Source: Thermoplasmata archaeon | Lineage (GTDB): Archaea > Thermoplasmatota > Thermoplasmata > Thermoplasmatales > GCA-001856825 | NCBI GenBank assembly: GCA_021816725.1 | Contig: JAKAXD010000006.1 | Location: 1-64,000, forward strand | DNA: 64,000 nucleotides | Direction of reading: 5' to 3' | Shown: in pieces, positions 19,553 to 28,754 of the stretch | Numbering within the stretch: the first letter of the stretch is position 1 | Layout of the letters: each line of letters opens with the position of its first letter | Position numbers and translations under genes: made by a program | Notes under the pieces: generated by a model | Seen by the model: only the letters and a program-made list of their open reading frames with translations | Told to the model about the DNA's origin: nothing | Database searches by the model: none

Positions 19553-20626
19553 AGCTTCCTCTTTATCAACTTCAGAGTAATTGATTTTACTGAACCTCTT
19601 TGCAATGGCCCTTGCCTCTTCCCTGTTGTTCCTGACCATTTCCATGAATCTCTGCATGAAGTCTAAATTGTGGACTGTGACGAGATACTGGAATGAAGGG
19701 TCCTCATTCTTGTATAATTCCCTCAACTTCGTCCTGCTATAGTAGGTGCACGTTTCGCACGAACAACCTCTCTCAATTGGCCCAAAGTCTGAGGAATGCT
19801 TGGCGTTCTTCAAGTTCACCGGTCCGTCATTAGTCAGTGCGAATCCATGCCGTGCATTCCTCGTAGGATACGTGGAATCGAATATTCCAACCCCCAGTTC
19901 TGAATATTCCACTATTGATATCGGGTCACCTACACCCATCAGATAGATCGGATATTCCCTCGGAATGAGGGGGACAGTTTTTGTCAACACTAGGTCAGTC
20001 AGTTCCTTAGGCTCTCCTATCTTTAGCCCTCCTATTGCAAATCCATCGAACTCCAGGGAGATCATGAGTTCTGCGCTCTTCTTTCTCAGCTCATATTCAA
20101 AACCACCCTGGATAATCCCAAACCGTTTCTGCCCCGTCTGCTTCAGCATCGAAAATGTCTTCCCCCATTCATAAGTCCTCCTCACAGATATGGTGAATCT
20201 CTTCTCTTCTGCACCGTATGGGGGACAATCGTCTAGCATCATAGCTACGTCTGACTTTATCTTCGCCTGAATTTCTGAGCTCACCTTTGGAGTCACCTTG
20301 ACTGCCTTTCCTGATTTCCTATCCTTGAAAATGATACCTTCGTTGTCTACCTTTACCAGTTCCTCTCTCAGTATCTGGAAACCTCCGGAATCGGTGAAGT
20401 AGCTACCGTTGAATCCGGTATAGCCGTTGATGCCGCCAGTTCTTTCTATGATCTCCATCCCAGGTGATATCGTCAGGTGGACAGAGTTTGAAATAAGGGC
20501 TTTTATTTCCATCTTGTTGATTTTCTGCATTGGCACCGCCTTTACAAAGCCCCTTGTAGCAACGGGCAAAAATACAGGTAGTTCAATACTTCCCCGCGAT
20601 AGATTTAACTCTGCATTTAATTGCAC
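19547..20626 (-). CDS. tgt: tRNA-guanine transglycosylase, bacterial-type (no PUA domain)
   Basis: 359 aa; 'YFTDSGGFQ', 'FAIGGLKIGEPKE', 'YPIYLMGVGDP', 'DSTYPTRNARHG', Zn site 'CSCETCTYYSRTKLREL...HNLDFMQRFMEMVR'. Confidence 0.9.
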   Translation of the reverse strand: MQLNAELNLSRGSIELPVFLPVATRGFVKAVPMQKINKMEIKALISNSVHLTISPGMEIIERTGGINGYTGFNGSYFTDSGGFQILREELVKVDNEGIIFKDRKSGKAVKVTPKVSSEIQAKIKSDVAMMLDDCPPYGAEEKRFTISVRRTYEWGKTFSMLKQTGQKRFGIIQGGFEYELRKKSAELMISLEFDGFAIGGLKIGEPKELTDLVLTKTVPLIPREYPIYLMGVGDPISIVEYSELGVGIFDSTYPTRNARHGFALTNDGPVNLKNAKHSSDFGPIERGCSCETCTYYSRTKLRELYKNEDPSFQYLVTVHNLDFMQRFMEMVRNNREEARAIAKRFSKINYSEVDKEEAG

Positions 20627-20657
20627 TCAATCATTATCCACACTTGATAAAATACCT

Positions 20658-21200
20658 TTACATTTTTGACTGTTCAGAGTAGCATCTTTCGCAGTAGTAG
20701 TTCCCCGCCTTATAAATGAGATTGTCTGAGAACTCGTTGCATGAATCGCAGATGCCGTGGATTCCTTTGATTATCCCCTGGCTCTTGTTGTCCAAGATGC
20801 CCCTTGTTATTTCTATCAATCCCGGCGATATTCTTACTATGTCGTTCTCGGTCAATATCCCAACTATTTCTCTGTTCATCACCACTGGCAGTCTTCTTAT
20901 TTTCCTCTTCCACATCATTTCTGCTGCGGTTTCCAGCGGACTATCTCCCTCAACGTGAATGAGCGGTGAACTCATTATATCCTTGAGTTTCCTTTCTCCG
21001 GGAGAAAGGCCGGCTGCAGCAATTTTCGTGACTATGTCCCTCTCAGTGACAATACCAACAATTCTCCCATCTTCCTCGATGAGCAGCGAGCTGACACCCT
21101 TAAGAGCCATCATCTTTGCCCCCTCTTCAGCTGTAAGAAAGGCATCTACTTTTATTGGATTCCTTGACATCACCTCAGATACCTTTATGAAACTCATCAA
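20658..21200 (-). CDS. CBS-domain pair protein with C-terminal Zn-ribbon
   Basis: Two CBS repeats ('VSEVMSRNPIKVDAFLTAEEGAKMM', 'LKDIMSSPLIHVEGDSPLETAAEMM') and 'CDSC...YYCERC'. Confidence 0.85.
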   Translation of the reverse strand: MMSFIKVSEVMSRNPIKVDAFLTAEEGAKMMALKGVSSLLIEEDGRIVGIVTERDIVTKIAAAGLSPGERKLKDIMSSPLIHVEGDSPLETAAEMMWKRKIRRLPVVMNREIVGILTENDIVRISPGLIEITRGILDNKSQGIIKGIHGICDSCNEFSDNLIYKAGNYYCERCYSEQSKM

Positions 21201-21448
21201 CTCACCGCCAGGATATCCTTGCTTCCCTCGACTATCCTGAAAGGCCTCTTTACTTTCAGTATATTTTCAATAACTTCAATCCTTTTAGCCATGTAGATTC
21301 TAAGCTTTTGCGGATCTCCCTTTCCGATCTTCAACATCGTGTCTGCATCGCCATATAGGTAGGCCTCCATCTTTATCTTGAATGATGTATCTGAGTCAAG
21401 ACCCTTTAGGTCTACCTTCCTCATGCTTGTAATAACAACTTGTTGCAA
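21197..21448 (-). CDS. Conserved-looking small hypothetical protein
   Basis: 83 aa, start upstream of and 4-nt overlap with CBS gene (operonic). Confidence 0.5.
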   Translation of the reverse strand: MQQVVITSMRKVDLKGLDSDTSFKIKMEAYLYGDADTMLKIGKGDPQKLRIYMAKRIEVIENILKVKRPFRIVEGSKDILAVS

Positions 21449-21507
21449 TAATAGTTTTCCTAAATACTATGGAAAGATTTTATTTTAAGTTTGATTATTA
21501 AAATGAG

Positions 21508-22350
21508 ATGCTCTATCTTGGATGTTCTGGATTCCAGTATGAAGACTGGAAGGAAACATTCTACCCAAAGGGGATGGAGGAAAGCAGATACCTCCTGTAC
21601 TATTATAAATTCTTCAATTCGGTGGAGATAGATTCAACGTATTACTCTTTCCCTGGCGAGAAGACAGTGAACTCGTGGATATCAAAACTTCAAGGGAAGG
21701 AAGATTTTCTCTTTTCTTTGAAATTTCCAAGGGATGTGACCCATGATCCAGCCGGCATCACGGAGAAGTCTATAGAAACTGCAAGGGAGTTTATAAAAAA
21801 GGTCATGTCACCCATTGACCATTCGGGGAGACTGGGCTCTGGTCTGGTACAACTATCTCCGTTCCTCGATCCTATTAAAGATGAACACTTGCTAGGGAGA
21901 ATGGAGGATTTGTTCGCAGCAATATACTCAGATTACAGGATAGCAGTTGAGATCAGGAACAGGAATTTCCTTGATCCGAAGGTGTTGCCTGGTTTTATTG
22001 ATATGCTGAAGAAATTCAACGTAGCGCTAGCGAGCGTTGATTCCCCCGGCCTTCCCTATTTCTACCATCCAACGGCAAATTTCTCCTACGTAAGGTTCCA
22101 TGGACGAAACTATGACCTGTGGTATGGCAAAGGGGATCTCAAGGGGAGGCTCAACAAATACGACTACCTATATTCCCCAGAAGAACTGAGACCCTGGGTT
22201 GACAGAATAAGAGAGATGGGTGATGAAGTGTTCATTTACTTCAACAATCACGCCCAGGCAAAAGCAGCGATAAATGCATCTGAATTCCAGAAATACATGG
22301 GCATCAAGATCGTCAGAAAGGACACGCAGACAAACCTGAATGCATTTTAA
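21508..22350 (+). CDS. DUF72 family protein (TIM-barrel)
   Basis: 'LYLGCSGFQYEDWKETFYP', 'FFNSVEIDSTYYSFP', 'YVRFHGRN', 'VFIYFNNHAQAKAAINA'. Confidence 0.88.
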   Translation: MLYLGCSGFQYEDWKETFYPKGMEESRYLLYYYKFFNSVEIDSTYYSFPGEKTVNSWISKLQGKEDFLFSLKFPRDVTHDPAGITEKSIETAREFIKKVMSPIDHSGRLGSGLVQLSPFLDPIKDEHLLGRMEDLFAAIYSDYRIAVEIRNRNFLDPKVLPGFIDMLKKFNVALASVDSPGLPYFYHPTANFSYVRFHGRNYDLWYGKGDLKGRLNKYDYLYSPEELRPWVDRIREMGDEVFIYFNNHAQAKAAINASEFQKYMGIKIVRKDTQTNLNAF

Positions 22351-22373
22351 CAACTTATGATTATCCAGACGTA

Positions 22374-23972
22374 ATGAAACCGTTCCAGAAATTCGATGCA
22401 ATCGCAAGAGAGAAGATAGATTCCTATCTTGCTGCTCATTCCCTTGAGAGGAACTACAGGTCCTACAGGCCTCAGAAGGGCTTTGGTGATATGTCATTCG
22501 ATTTCCAGAGAAGTGGGCTCAATCTAAACCAAGAGGAGATAGCAGGCCTGAGCGATAAATATGTGACTTTCAAACCTGTTGGAAAGTTTGTAAATGCAAT
22601 TTATGACCGTCAGGAATTCGCAAAGGCCGCTCTTGAGGAAGGAATGAACGGCAATCTTTTCAAGTTTGATAAAAAGATGGAGAGCATTCTTGTGGAACAC
22701 ACCAGTGCTAACCCGACTGGTCCGCTCCATATAGGCAGGGTAAGGAATTCAATCATAGGCGATACGTTGTCGAGGATACTCTCAAAATACGGGTATACGG
22801 TTACCACGGAGTATTACGTAAACGACATAGGGACGCAGGTGGAAGCACTCCTGATTGGGACGGAGAAGTTCGGGAGCGAGAACTACACCGAGTCATATCG
22901 TAAGGTGTATGATGACTTTGATTCATACAAGGCAAAAGTTGAAGAATACATGGTGAGGGCTGAATCTGGGGACACTGAGTTCCTCAAGACCTCCAAGGAG
23001 AAACTTGAAATCTTCCTCAACGACGTACTGATGGACCTCAAGAAGCTCTCGATCACCTTTGACACCTTTGTCTGGGAGAGTGAGTTCATTCTTAACGGTG
23101 GTGTGAGGGATATCATTGCAAGGCTAGCTCCTCTCCTCAAGGACGATGGCGGCGCCAAGTATCTTGAATCAGGACAGGACAAGATGTACCTCATAAGAAC
23201 AAATGGCACTTCCGTATACTTCACCAGGGACATAGCCCATCACCTGAGGAAATCAACCCAGTATGACCGCTGCATCACCGTTCTGGGGGAGGACCACAAG
23301 TCATATTTCAAGAAGATAGAGTATGCAATGGAAATACTTGGCGTGCACAACGTCAGCGCCCTGTTCTATTCGTATATTTCAACCAAGGAAGGAAAAATGA
23401 GCACGAGAAGGGGTAATGTAGTCTATGTCAGGGATTTCATAGATGAAGCCATAGACAGGGCCAGAGAAGAGATCATCAAGAGGAGAAATGACCTGTCTGA
23501 AGAACAAATAAGTGAAATTGCGAACAAGATAGGTGTTGCTGCCGTAAGGTACCATATCATCAAGTATTCTCCAGACAAGCCAGTGACATTTGACTGGGAG
23601 GAGGCACTGAATTTTGATGGGGATGCTGCCCCTTTTGTAATGTATTCCTATGCAAGGGCAAGATCAATACTATCCAAGTCAGAAGAAAGCTCGGAGATCA
23701 TCTGGGAATTCGAGGAGCCTGAAAGTGAACTCATGAAGGAGATATCCCTGTACCCGGAAGTGGTGGATGATGCGATGATGCATTCCCGTCCAGACAAGAT
23801 AGCTAGATACTCGTACAATCTTGCAGGTGCATTCAATCAGTTCTACAGGGACTGCCCGGTTTTAGATAGCGGTGAAAGTCTCCAGAGAAGAATTGAGATA
23901 GTAAGGATATTCACAAGAACAATGGAAGAATTGTTTCAGATGCTTGGTATACAAGCATCCGATAAAATATAA
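22374..23972 (+). CDS. argS: Arginyl-tRNA synthetase
   Basis: 'VEHTSANPTGPLHIGRVRNSIIGD' (HIGH-like), 'YYVNDIGTQVE', 'KEGKMSTRRGNVVYV'. Confidence 0.95.
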   Translation: MKPFQKFDAIAREKIDSYLAAHSLERNYRSYRPQKGFGDMSFDFQRSGLNLNQEEIAGLSDKYVTFKPVGKFVNAIYDRQEFAKAALEEGMNGNLFKFDKKMESILVEHTSANPTGPLHIGRVRNSIIGDTLSRILSKYGYTVTTEYYVNDIGTQVEALLIGTEKFGSENYTESYRKVYDDFDSYKAKVEEYMVRAESGDTEFLKTSKEKLEIFLNDVLMDLKKLSITFDTFVWESEFILNGGVRDIIARLAPLLKDDGGAKYLESGQDKMYLIRTNGTSVYFTRDIAHHLRKSTQYDRCITVLGEDHKSYFKKIEYAMEILGVHNVSALFYSYISTKEGKMSTRRGNVVYVRDFIDEAIDRAREEIIKRRNDLSEEQISEIANKIGVAAVRYHIIKYSPDKPVTFDWEEALNFDGDAAPFVMYSYARARSILSKSEESSEIIWEFEEPESELMKEISLYPEVVDDAMMHSRPDKIARYSYNLAGAFNQFYRDCPVLDSGESLQRRIEIVRIFTRTMEELFQMLGIQASDKI

Positions 23973-23987
23973 AGGAAAAAATAAAAT

Positions 23988-26879
23988 TTAAACTTTCAGT
24001 TGCTTCTTTGGTGGTTTCTGATCCTTGGGCCTCTTTCTTCTTACCGTGACGTCATAGTATATGAACGAAAGTATTCCAATAGCAACCACTATTCCGCCGA
24101 CGAGTGCGGGAAGTTTCCAGGCGGCCTGTGCAATTGAAACTGCCTTGGTAACTGATGCGTTCGTGTTGAAGAAGGTTGGTTCATTTACTGCGTGCACTGT
24201 TATGATCATAGAGTAGGTTCCGGAATTTGGTGGCACAAATGTGATAGTTGCATTGGAAGATTGGTTAGAAGAAAGATTCGAGAACGTCTGGTTCTTGATT
24301 ACCTTACCGCCTATGTTGATTGTCACATAATATGATGATGCCGTCTCCAAACCGACATTTTTAAGGTTAAGCTTCAGTGTGGAAGAGGAACCTTCAACGT
24401 AACTCTTTGGATATGTAACGTTCATGATCTCTATTTCAGGACCAACCGCGTTAACGCTGAGGCTCTGTGTATTGGAATTTGTGTTGTTAGACTGATCCGT
24501 TGCCTTTAGCTTTATCTCAAATGTTCCATACTCCAAGAATGCAACTGTAAGGGTTGAGTTATTAGATGATGTGCTGTATACTTTGTAATCCACGTTCTGC
24601 TTCGCAACAGTTCCGTTCTGGAAGCTGAAATACCATACATATGATACTATGTGGCCCCCGTTTGGTGCTATTGTCTTAGAAGCATTTAGCGTTACATTCT
24701 GCCCCTGATTCGTGGAAGTTATCACATTGCCCGTTGTTACGTTGTATATCTGGAAAAAGACGACTGGAGGCGTTGTATCGTTGACGTGTATGGTTATGCT
24801 AACGTTGAAACTGTTTCCAACTCCATTCATTACCGTCGCATATGCATGTTGTACCGCTCCATTGAATGTAGGGGTCTGGAAGGAATAAGATACGTTTGTT
24901 CCTGTTTCTGACGTACCTGCAATGTCCCAGGTCACCGAAATGGGTATGCCCGTTGACTGGCCGTTTGGAAGGAGGTCCTTGGATTTTATGGAGTTGAAAT
25001 ATACTGTCACTGTCTGGTTCACGTAAAGCACGTACTGTGCAGATGAAGATGTTGTTTCGTTGAATCTTAACTTTCCGTTTTGCAATACTCGCAGGTTGAA
25101 TTGAGGATTCAATGAATCTCCAATTATTGTGAAATTTGTCTGGTTTGTTACGCCGCTTGAGCTCCTAACACTAAGAGATACTGGATAGGAACCGCTGGTG
25201 AAGTTGTATGAAATATTATATCCATACATCACAGAGCCTCCAATACTCCATGTGAAATTCATGCTCTGGTAGTTGTCCATCCCCAGAACTGGGTCGTAGG
25301 GGACCTTACTGGCGTTTATGTTTACCATCTTTCCAACTGGCACTAGCAGCGTGAAATTAGATGATGTGTTAGAGGAAATTGTTGACTCGAACCAGCCACT
25401 CCAGGTTGCTGATATTTGGCTCATTTTCAAGAGTGGTTTCTGCTGCGGAGCTATATTGATTGTCAGGAATCCGTTGATGCTGCTGTTTGTTATCGTGATG
25501 ACACCAGAATACCCTGAGACAGTCGCAACGCTGGAGCTGACAATGTTTGCCCTTTGATATGGCGAAGGTATGCTTAGTTGAGTGATGTATGTAAGTGCGG
25601 TTGTGTTGTTGTCATTCTCATTGAGATAAATCCTGATGCTGCTGTAGCTTTGCACTTTCACCTTGGACTGGTAGTATGAGGCTGTATAGCTAAACTTGTA
25701 TGTACCTGCAGTCTCAGAGAAAGTCGTATGAACGCCTGTTGAGTTATACGAGTAATTGTTGTACAGGACTGTGTTTGCCGTTGTGTATGGTACCGTAACA
25801 TTCAATATAGCCCAAAGCTCGTTCGTTGACAGCCCGTCCAGCATCATTTGCTGATAAAGAGAACCTGCATTCGAGTTTGGAAGGAATGGAAGAGTTGTTG
25901 CATTTGTCAGTGTTATACCGCCTGAAATGGTGACGTTCTGGAAACCTGATCCAAACGATACCATTTCCGTCTGCGTGACGATTGAAGGTGTCAGTACTAC
26001 TGTCTGGAAGAGGGACATGGTCCCCGTCGTAACAGTAGTGGTATATGGAAGATAACCTGGTGACGAAATTATGAGACTATATGTTCCGGGAGAAAGAGAT
26101 AGGTAATAATATCCATTTGTGAATTGATCTGCACCCAGTAGAACTCCACCCTGATATATTGATACCTCGACCCTGTTGATTGATGATCCGCTGGACGAAG
26201 TAACTACCCCTTGTATATTGTCAAGTGATGACACATTGGCAACCACGCTATTGTTAGTCTTGCTTGCTGATATATTCAGGGATTCAGAGTAGAAAGCCTT
26301 TGAAGTGGAATTGTACGCAATGGTAAGGGTTTGTGGACCGGGTATGCTCATGACAGCATATCCTGAGTTAGGATTTGAGGCATTGACCCTTGACGCAGTC
26401 ATTTCAAACCCATTTGGAAGAGTCAGGTAAACTGAAGTCACCTGAGCTGCTGAAATTCCTTTTACCGTAACATATACGTGGGAAGAAGCCTCTGCGTAAC
26501 CCACATTCAGCGTGCTTAGAACAGAACTTCCCGAGTATACTGTTCCGTTGCTCTTCACACTTATGGTCGCATGTGCTGAATCATAAACTATCAACGAAGA
26601 TGATACGTACTGGCTTGGAACGTAAATTATGTAGCTTCCGGGATATACCGAAAATCCTACAGTGGGGCCGGATGTGCTAGTAGCAAGAACGACTCCATTT
26701 GAACTCTCCAGTTCTACATTTACTCCAGTTGCTGGGGAGATTCCGTTCCCCAGGACCGTAAAACTAAACGACACCTTATTTACTCCTTGCACTTGGCCGA
26801 GCGCTGCTCCGAAGAGTCCTCCCATCACCATTATGGTGATGATTAACAGAGCTGCTATTTTTCCAGATTTCTTAAGCAT
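23988..26879 (-). CDS. Large secreted, C-terminally membrane-anchored surface protein with Ig/PKD/CARDB-like repeats
   Basis: 963 aa; signal peptide, many N-x-S/T sequons, 'TWSIGG...GYNISYNFTSGSYPVSLSV' PKD-like segments, C-terminal TM followed by a basic tail 'RRKRPKDQKPPKKQLKV'. Confidence 0.75.
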   Translation of the reverse strand: MLKKSGKIAALLIITIMVMGGLFGAALGQVQGVNKVSFSFTVLGNGISPATGVNVELESSNGVVLATSTSGPTVGFSVYPGSYIIYVPSQYVSSSLIVYDSAHATISVKSNGTVYSGSSVLSTLNVGYAEASSHVYVTVKGISAAQVTSVYLTLPNGFEMTASRVNASNPNSGYAVMSIPGPQTLTIAYNSTSKAFYSESLNISASKTNNSVVANVSSLDNIQGVVTSSSGSSINRVEVSIYQGGVLLGADQFTNGYYYLSLSPGTYSLIISSPGYLPYTTTVTTGTMSLFQTVVLTPSIVTQTEMVSFGSGFQNVTISGGITLTNATTLPFLPNSNAGSLYQQMMLDGLSTNELWAILNVTVPYTTANTVLYNNYSYNSTGVHTTFSETAGTYKFSYTASYYQSKVKVQSYSSIRIYLNENDNNTTALTYITQLSIPSPYQRANIVSSSVATVSGYSGVITITNSSINGFLTINIAPQQKPLLKMSQISATWSGWFESTISSNTSSNFTLLVPVGKMVNINASKVPYDPVLGMDNYQSMNFTWSIGGSVMYGYNISYNFTSGSYPVSLSVRSSSGVTNQTNFTIIGDSLNPQFNLRVLQNGKLRFNETTSSSAQYVLYVNQTVTVYFNSIKSKDLLPNGQSTGIPISVTWDIAGTSETGTNVSYSFQTPTFNGAVQHAYATVMNGVGNSFNVSITIHVNDTTPPVVFFQIYNVTTGNVITSTNQGQNVTLNASKTIAPNGGHIVSYVWYFSFQNGTVAKQNVDYKVYSTSSNNSTLTVAFLEYGTFEIKLKATDQSNNTNSNTQSLSVNAVGPEIEIMNVTYPKSYVEGSSSTLKLNLKNVGLETASSYYVTINIGGKVIKNQTFSNLSSNQSSNATITFVPPNSGTYSMIITVHAVNEPTFFNTNASVTKAVSIAQAAWKLPALVGGIVVAIGILSFIYYDVTVRRKRPKDQKPPKKQLKV

Positions 26880-27254
26880 CTTGGTATTACCCCCTAAAGA
26901 TGTCTGGTAATTATAATTACTATTAAACAGTTGTTATGATTTTTCCTTGCTGGAAAATTTATATTCAATGTTAATTATGTTTTAATTCATAAATATGTCA
27001 AAACAGTTTTAAAACGTATAATTTGCACTTTCGATAGTGCTCTGACATTTGAAATATTTCCTGGGCGATCTTTACGGAGAATATCTGTCCTCTATTTGGG
27101 ATGTCGAATGTATGAAGAAGACTTTACTGATCTTTCGAAGGAAATGGGGATGAATGACTCAATGCGAAACTCGTCTGCTTGCTTACAAGGTGAAGATTTT
27201 TCCTTCTCGTCAAATTACAGTCTGGATTGTGGAACTATGTTCCATCCAGTTGTT

Positions 27255-28202
27255 TCATGAACCCTTAAATTTTATATCCACATTCCTCTCCTCCGCTTCC
27301 ACGTAAATTCTGTCAACGAATGGAATCAATGATTTTATCGATACCTCAATCTCATCAATTGCCCTCTCAATCTCGCTAGTGCTGAGTCCGTCGTTGAAGT
27401 TGAGGTCCATGGCCAGGAGAATCTTTTCCGGACCCTCGTAGATTGCTTTAATGTCGAGTATCTTGTTCACCGATTTGTTGGACTTCAGGATTTCCTCAAT
27501 CTTCTTCTGATCCCTCGCGGATATGCCCTCGCCTATGAGGAGGTCCTTGCTCCTCTTTGAAAGGTAAAGTCCCGAAAGCATCATTATGATACCGATGACA
27601 ATCGAGGAAGATGCATCATATACATTGTTCCCTGTTACAAGGGAAAGGGAGATGCCCACGAGTGCGGTCGTCACTCCGGCAATCGCCGCGGCATCCTCTG
27701 TCAAAGCCGTCAGCAGGACTGGATCCCTAAAATCCCTCATGAAGGAGAACAGGTCGTGATACCCCTGTTTTCTGTATTTGGAGATAAATAATCCAGAAGA
27801 TATGTATAGGACGTAACCGTCAATCGCAAATGACATTGCAAGGACAACATATGCTGATATTGGTTCAGTGATCCTGTAATGCGTCGTCAGCTTTATGATA
27901 CCCTCCACGAACGTCAGCACTCCGGAAATTCCGAAGACCAAAATGGCTGCCACGAATGACCAGAAAAATTGTTCCCTTCCTCTTCCGAACGGAAACTTCG
28001 ATGCGTCCTTCTTTGTGCTCAGGTTATACCCTATCAAGAGAAGGAACTGGTTCACTGCATCTGAAGATGAATGAACTGCTTCTGCCAGCATCGCCGCGCT
28101 CCCGCTAAGACCTGCAGCAACGTATTTCAGTGCAGCTATGAATAAATCACCGAGAAACGCCCGTATTACTACGCTTCTGGTTGTGGTCCTGACTGGAGAC
28201 AT
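27255..28202 (-). CDS. Cation diffusion facilitator transporter
   Basis: 'GSAAMLAEAVHSSSDAVNQFLLLIG', 'FPFGRGREQFFWSF', 'TEDAAAIAGV', C-terminal cytoplasmic domain. Confidence 0.9.
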   Translation of the reverse strand: MSPVRTTTRSVVIRAFLGDLFIAALKYVAAGLSGSAAMLAEAVHSSSDAVNQFLLLIGYNLSTKKDASKFPFGRGREQFFWSFVAAILVFGISGVLTFVEGIIKLTTHYRITEPISAYVVLAMSFAIDGYVLYISSGLFISKYRKQGYHDLFSFMRDFRDPVLLTALTEDAAAIAGVTTALVGISLSLVTGNNVYDASSSIVIGIIMMLSGLYLSKRSKDLLIGEGISARDQKKIEEILKSNKSVNKILDIKAIYEGPEKILLAMDLNFNDGLSTSEIERAIDEIEVSIKSLIPFVDRIYVEAEERNVDIKFKGS

Positions 28203-28260
28203 CTCAATTTTCTACAATCATGCCCCGGAAGGCCATATACTTATTCCAAAAGTTTAGAGG

Positions 28261-28530
28261 TCAGGATATGAGGGAAACTTCCTCGACTTCTACTTCTCCT
28301 ACATCTTGGAAGGAACGTATCCTTTGCTCCACGCTGTCCACTAGTCCGCCCTCATCACCCATTATGACTATGAGTTTCAGGACCTTTATTCCAAATGCAA
28401 GTTCTTCTATACTGCTCTTCCCCAGTGCGTAGTTCTTGGAAAGGTCTTCTTTCAGTCCCTTTTCAATTGCCACCAAATCCTTTGTTTCATCCGACGGCAT
28501 TACCTTGAAAGATACGGCTACCTTGCCCAA
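28261..28530 (-). CDS. ef1b: Translation elongation factor aEF-1 beta
   Basis: 89 aa; 'GKVAVSFKVMPSDETKDL', 'EELAFGIKVLKLIVIMGDEGG', TTG start. Confidence 0.85.
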   Translation of the reverse strand: MGKVAVSFKVMPSDETKDLVAIEKGLKEDLSKNYALGKSSIEELAFGIKVLKLIVIMGDEGGLVDSVEQRIRSFQDVGEVEVEEVSLIS

Positions 28531-28532
28531 TT

Positions 28533-28706
28533 TTATGGCCCCCTAAAACCACATTTCGGGCACTGATATGTTACAGACAGTTCTCTGCAGTTGTTGCACC
28601 TGCTGATAGTCTCCTGACCGCAAGAGGGGCACTTGAATGTAGTCGCTCCCCTTTCCTGCAGACCAGTGCCGCAGGATGTACAGAACTCTAGTGCGTTGAC
28701 TTCCAT
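28533..28706 (-). CDS. 57-aa zinc-ribbon protein (absent from supplied ORF track)
   Basis: Translation MEVNALEFCTSCGTGLQERGATTFKCPSCGQETISRCNNCRELSVTYQCPKCGFRGP: four CxxC knuckles, like archaeal HVO_2753-type small Zn proteins. The listed ORF 28543..28755 is out of frame with it. Confidence 0.85.
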   Translation of the reverse strand: MEVNALEFCTSCGTGLQERGATTFKCPSCGQETISRCNNCRELSVTYQCPKCGFRGP

Positions 28707-28754
28707 GAGGCATGCGTATAGCTTCAGGCATAAAAAGTCTATCGGCCTTATCCA

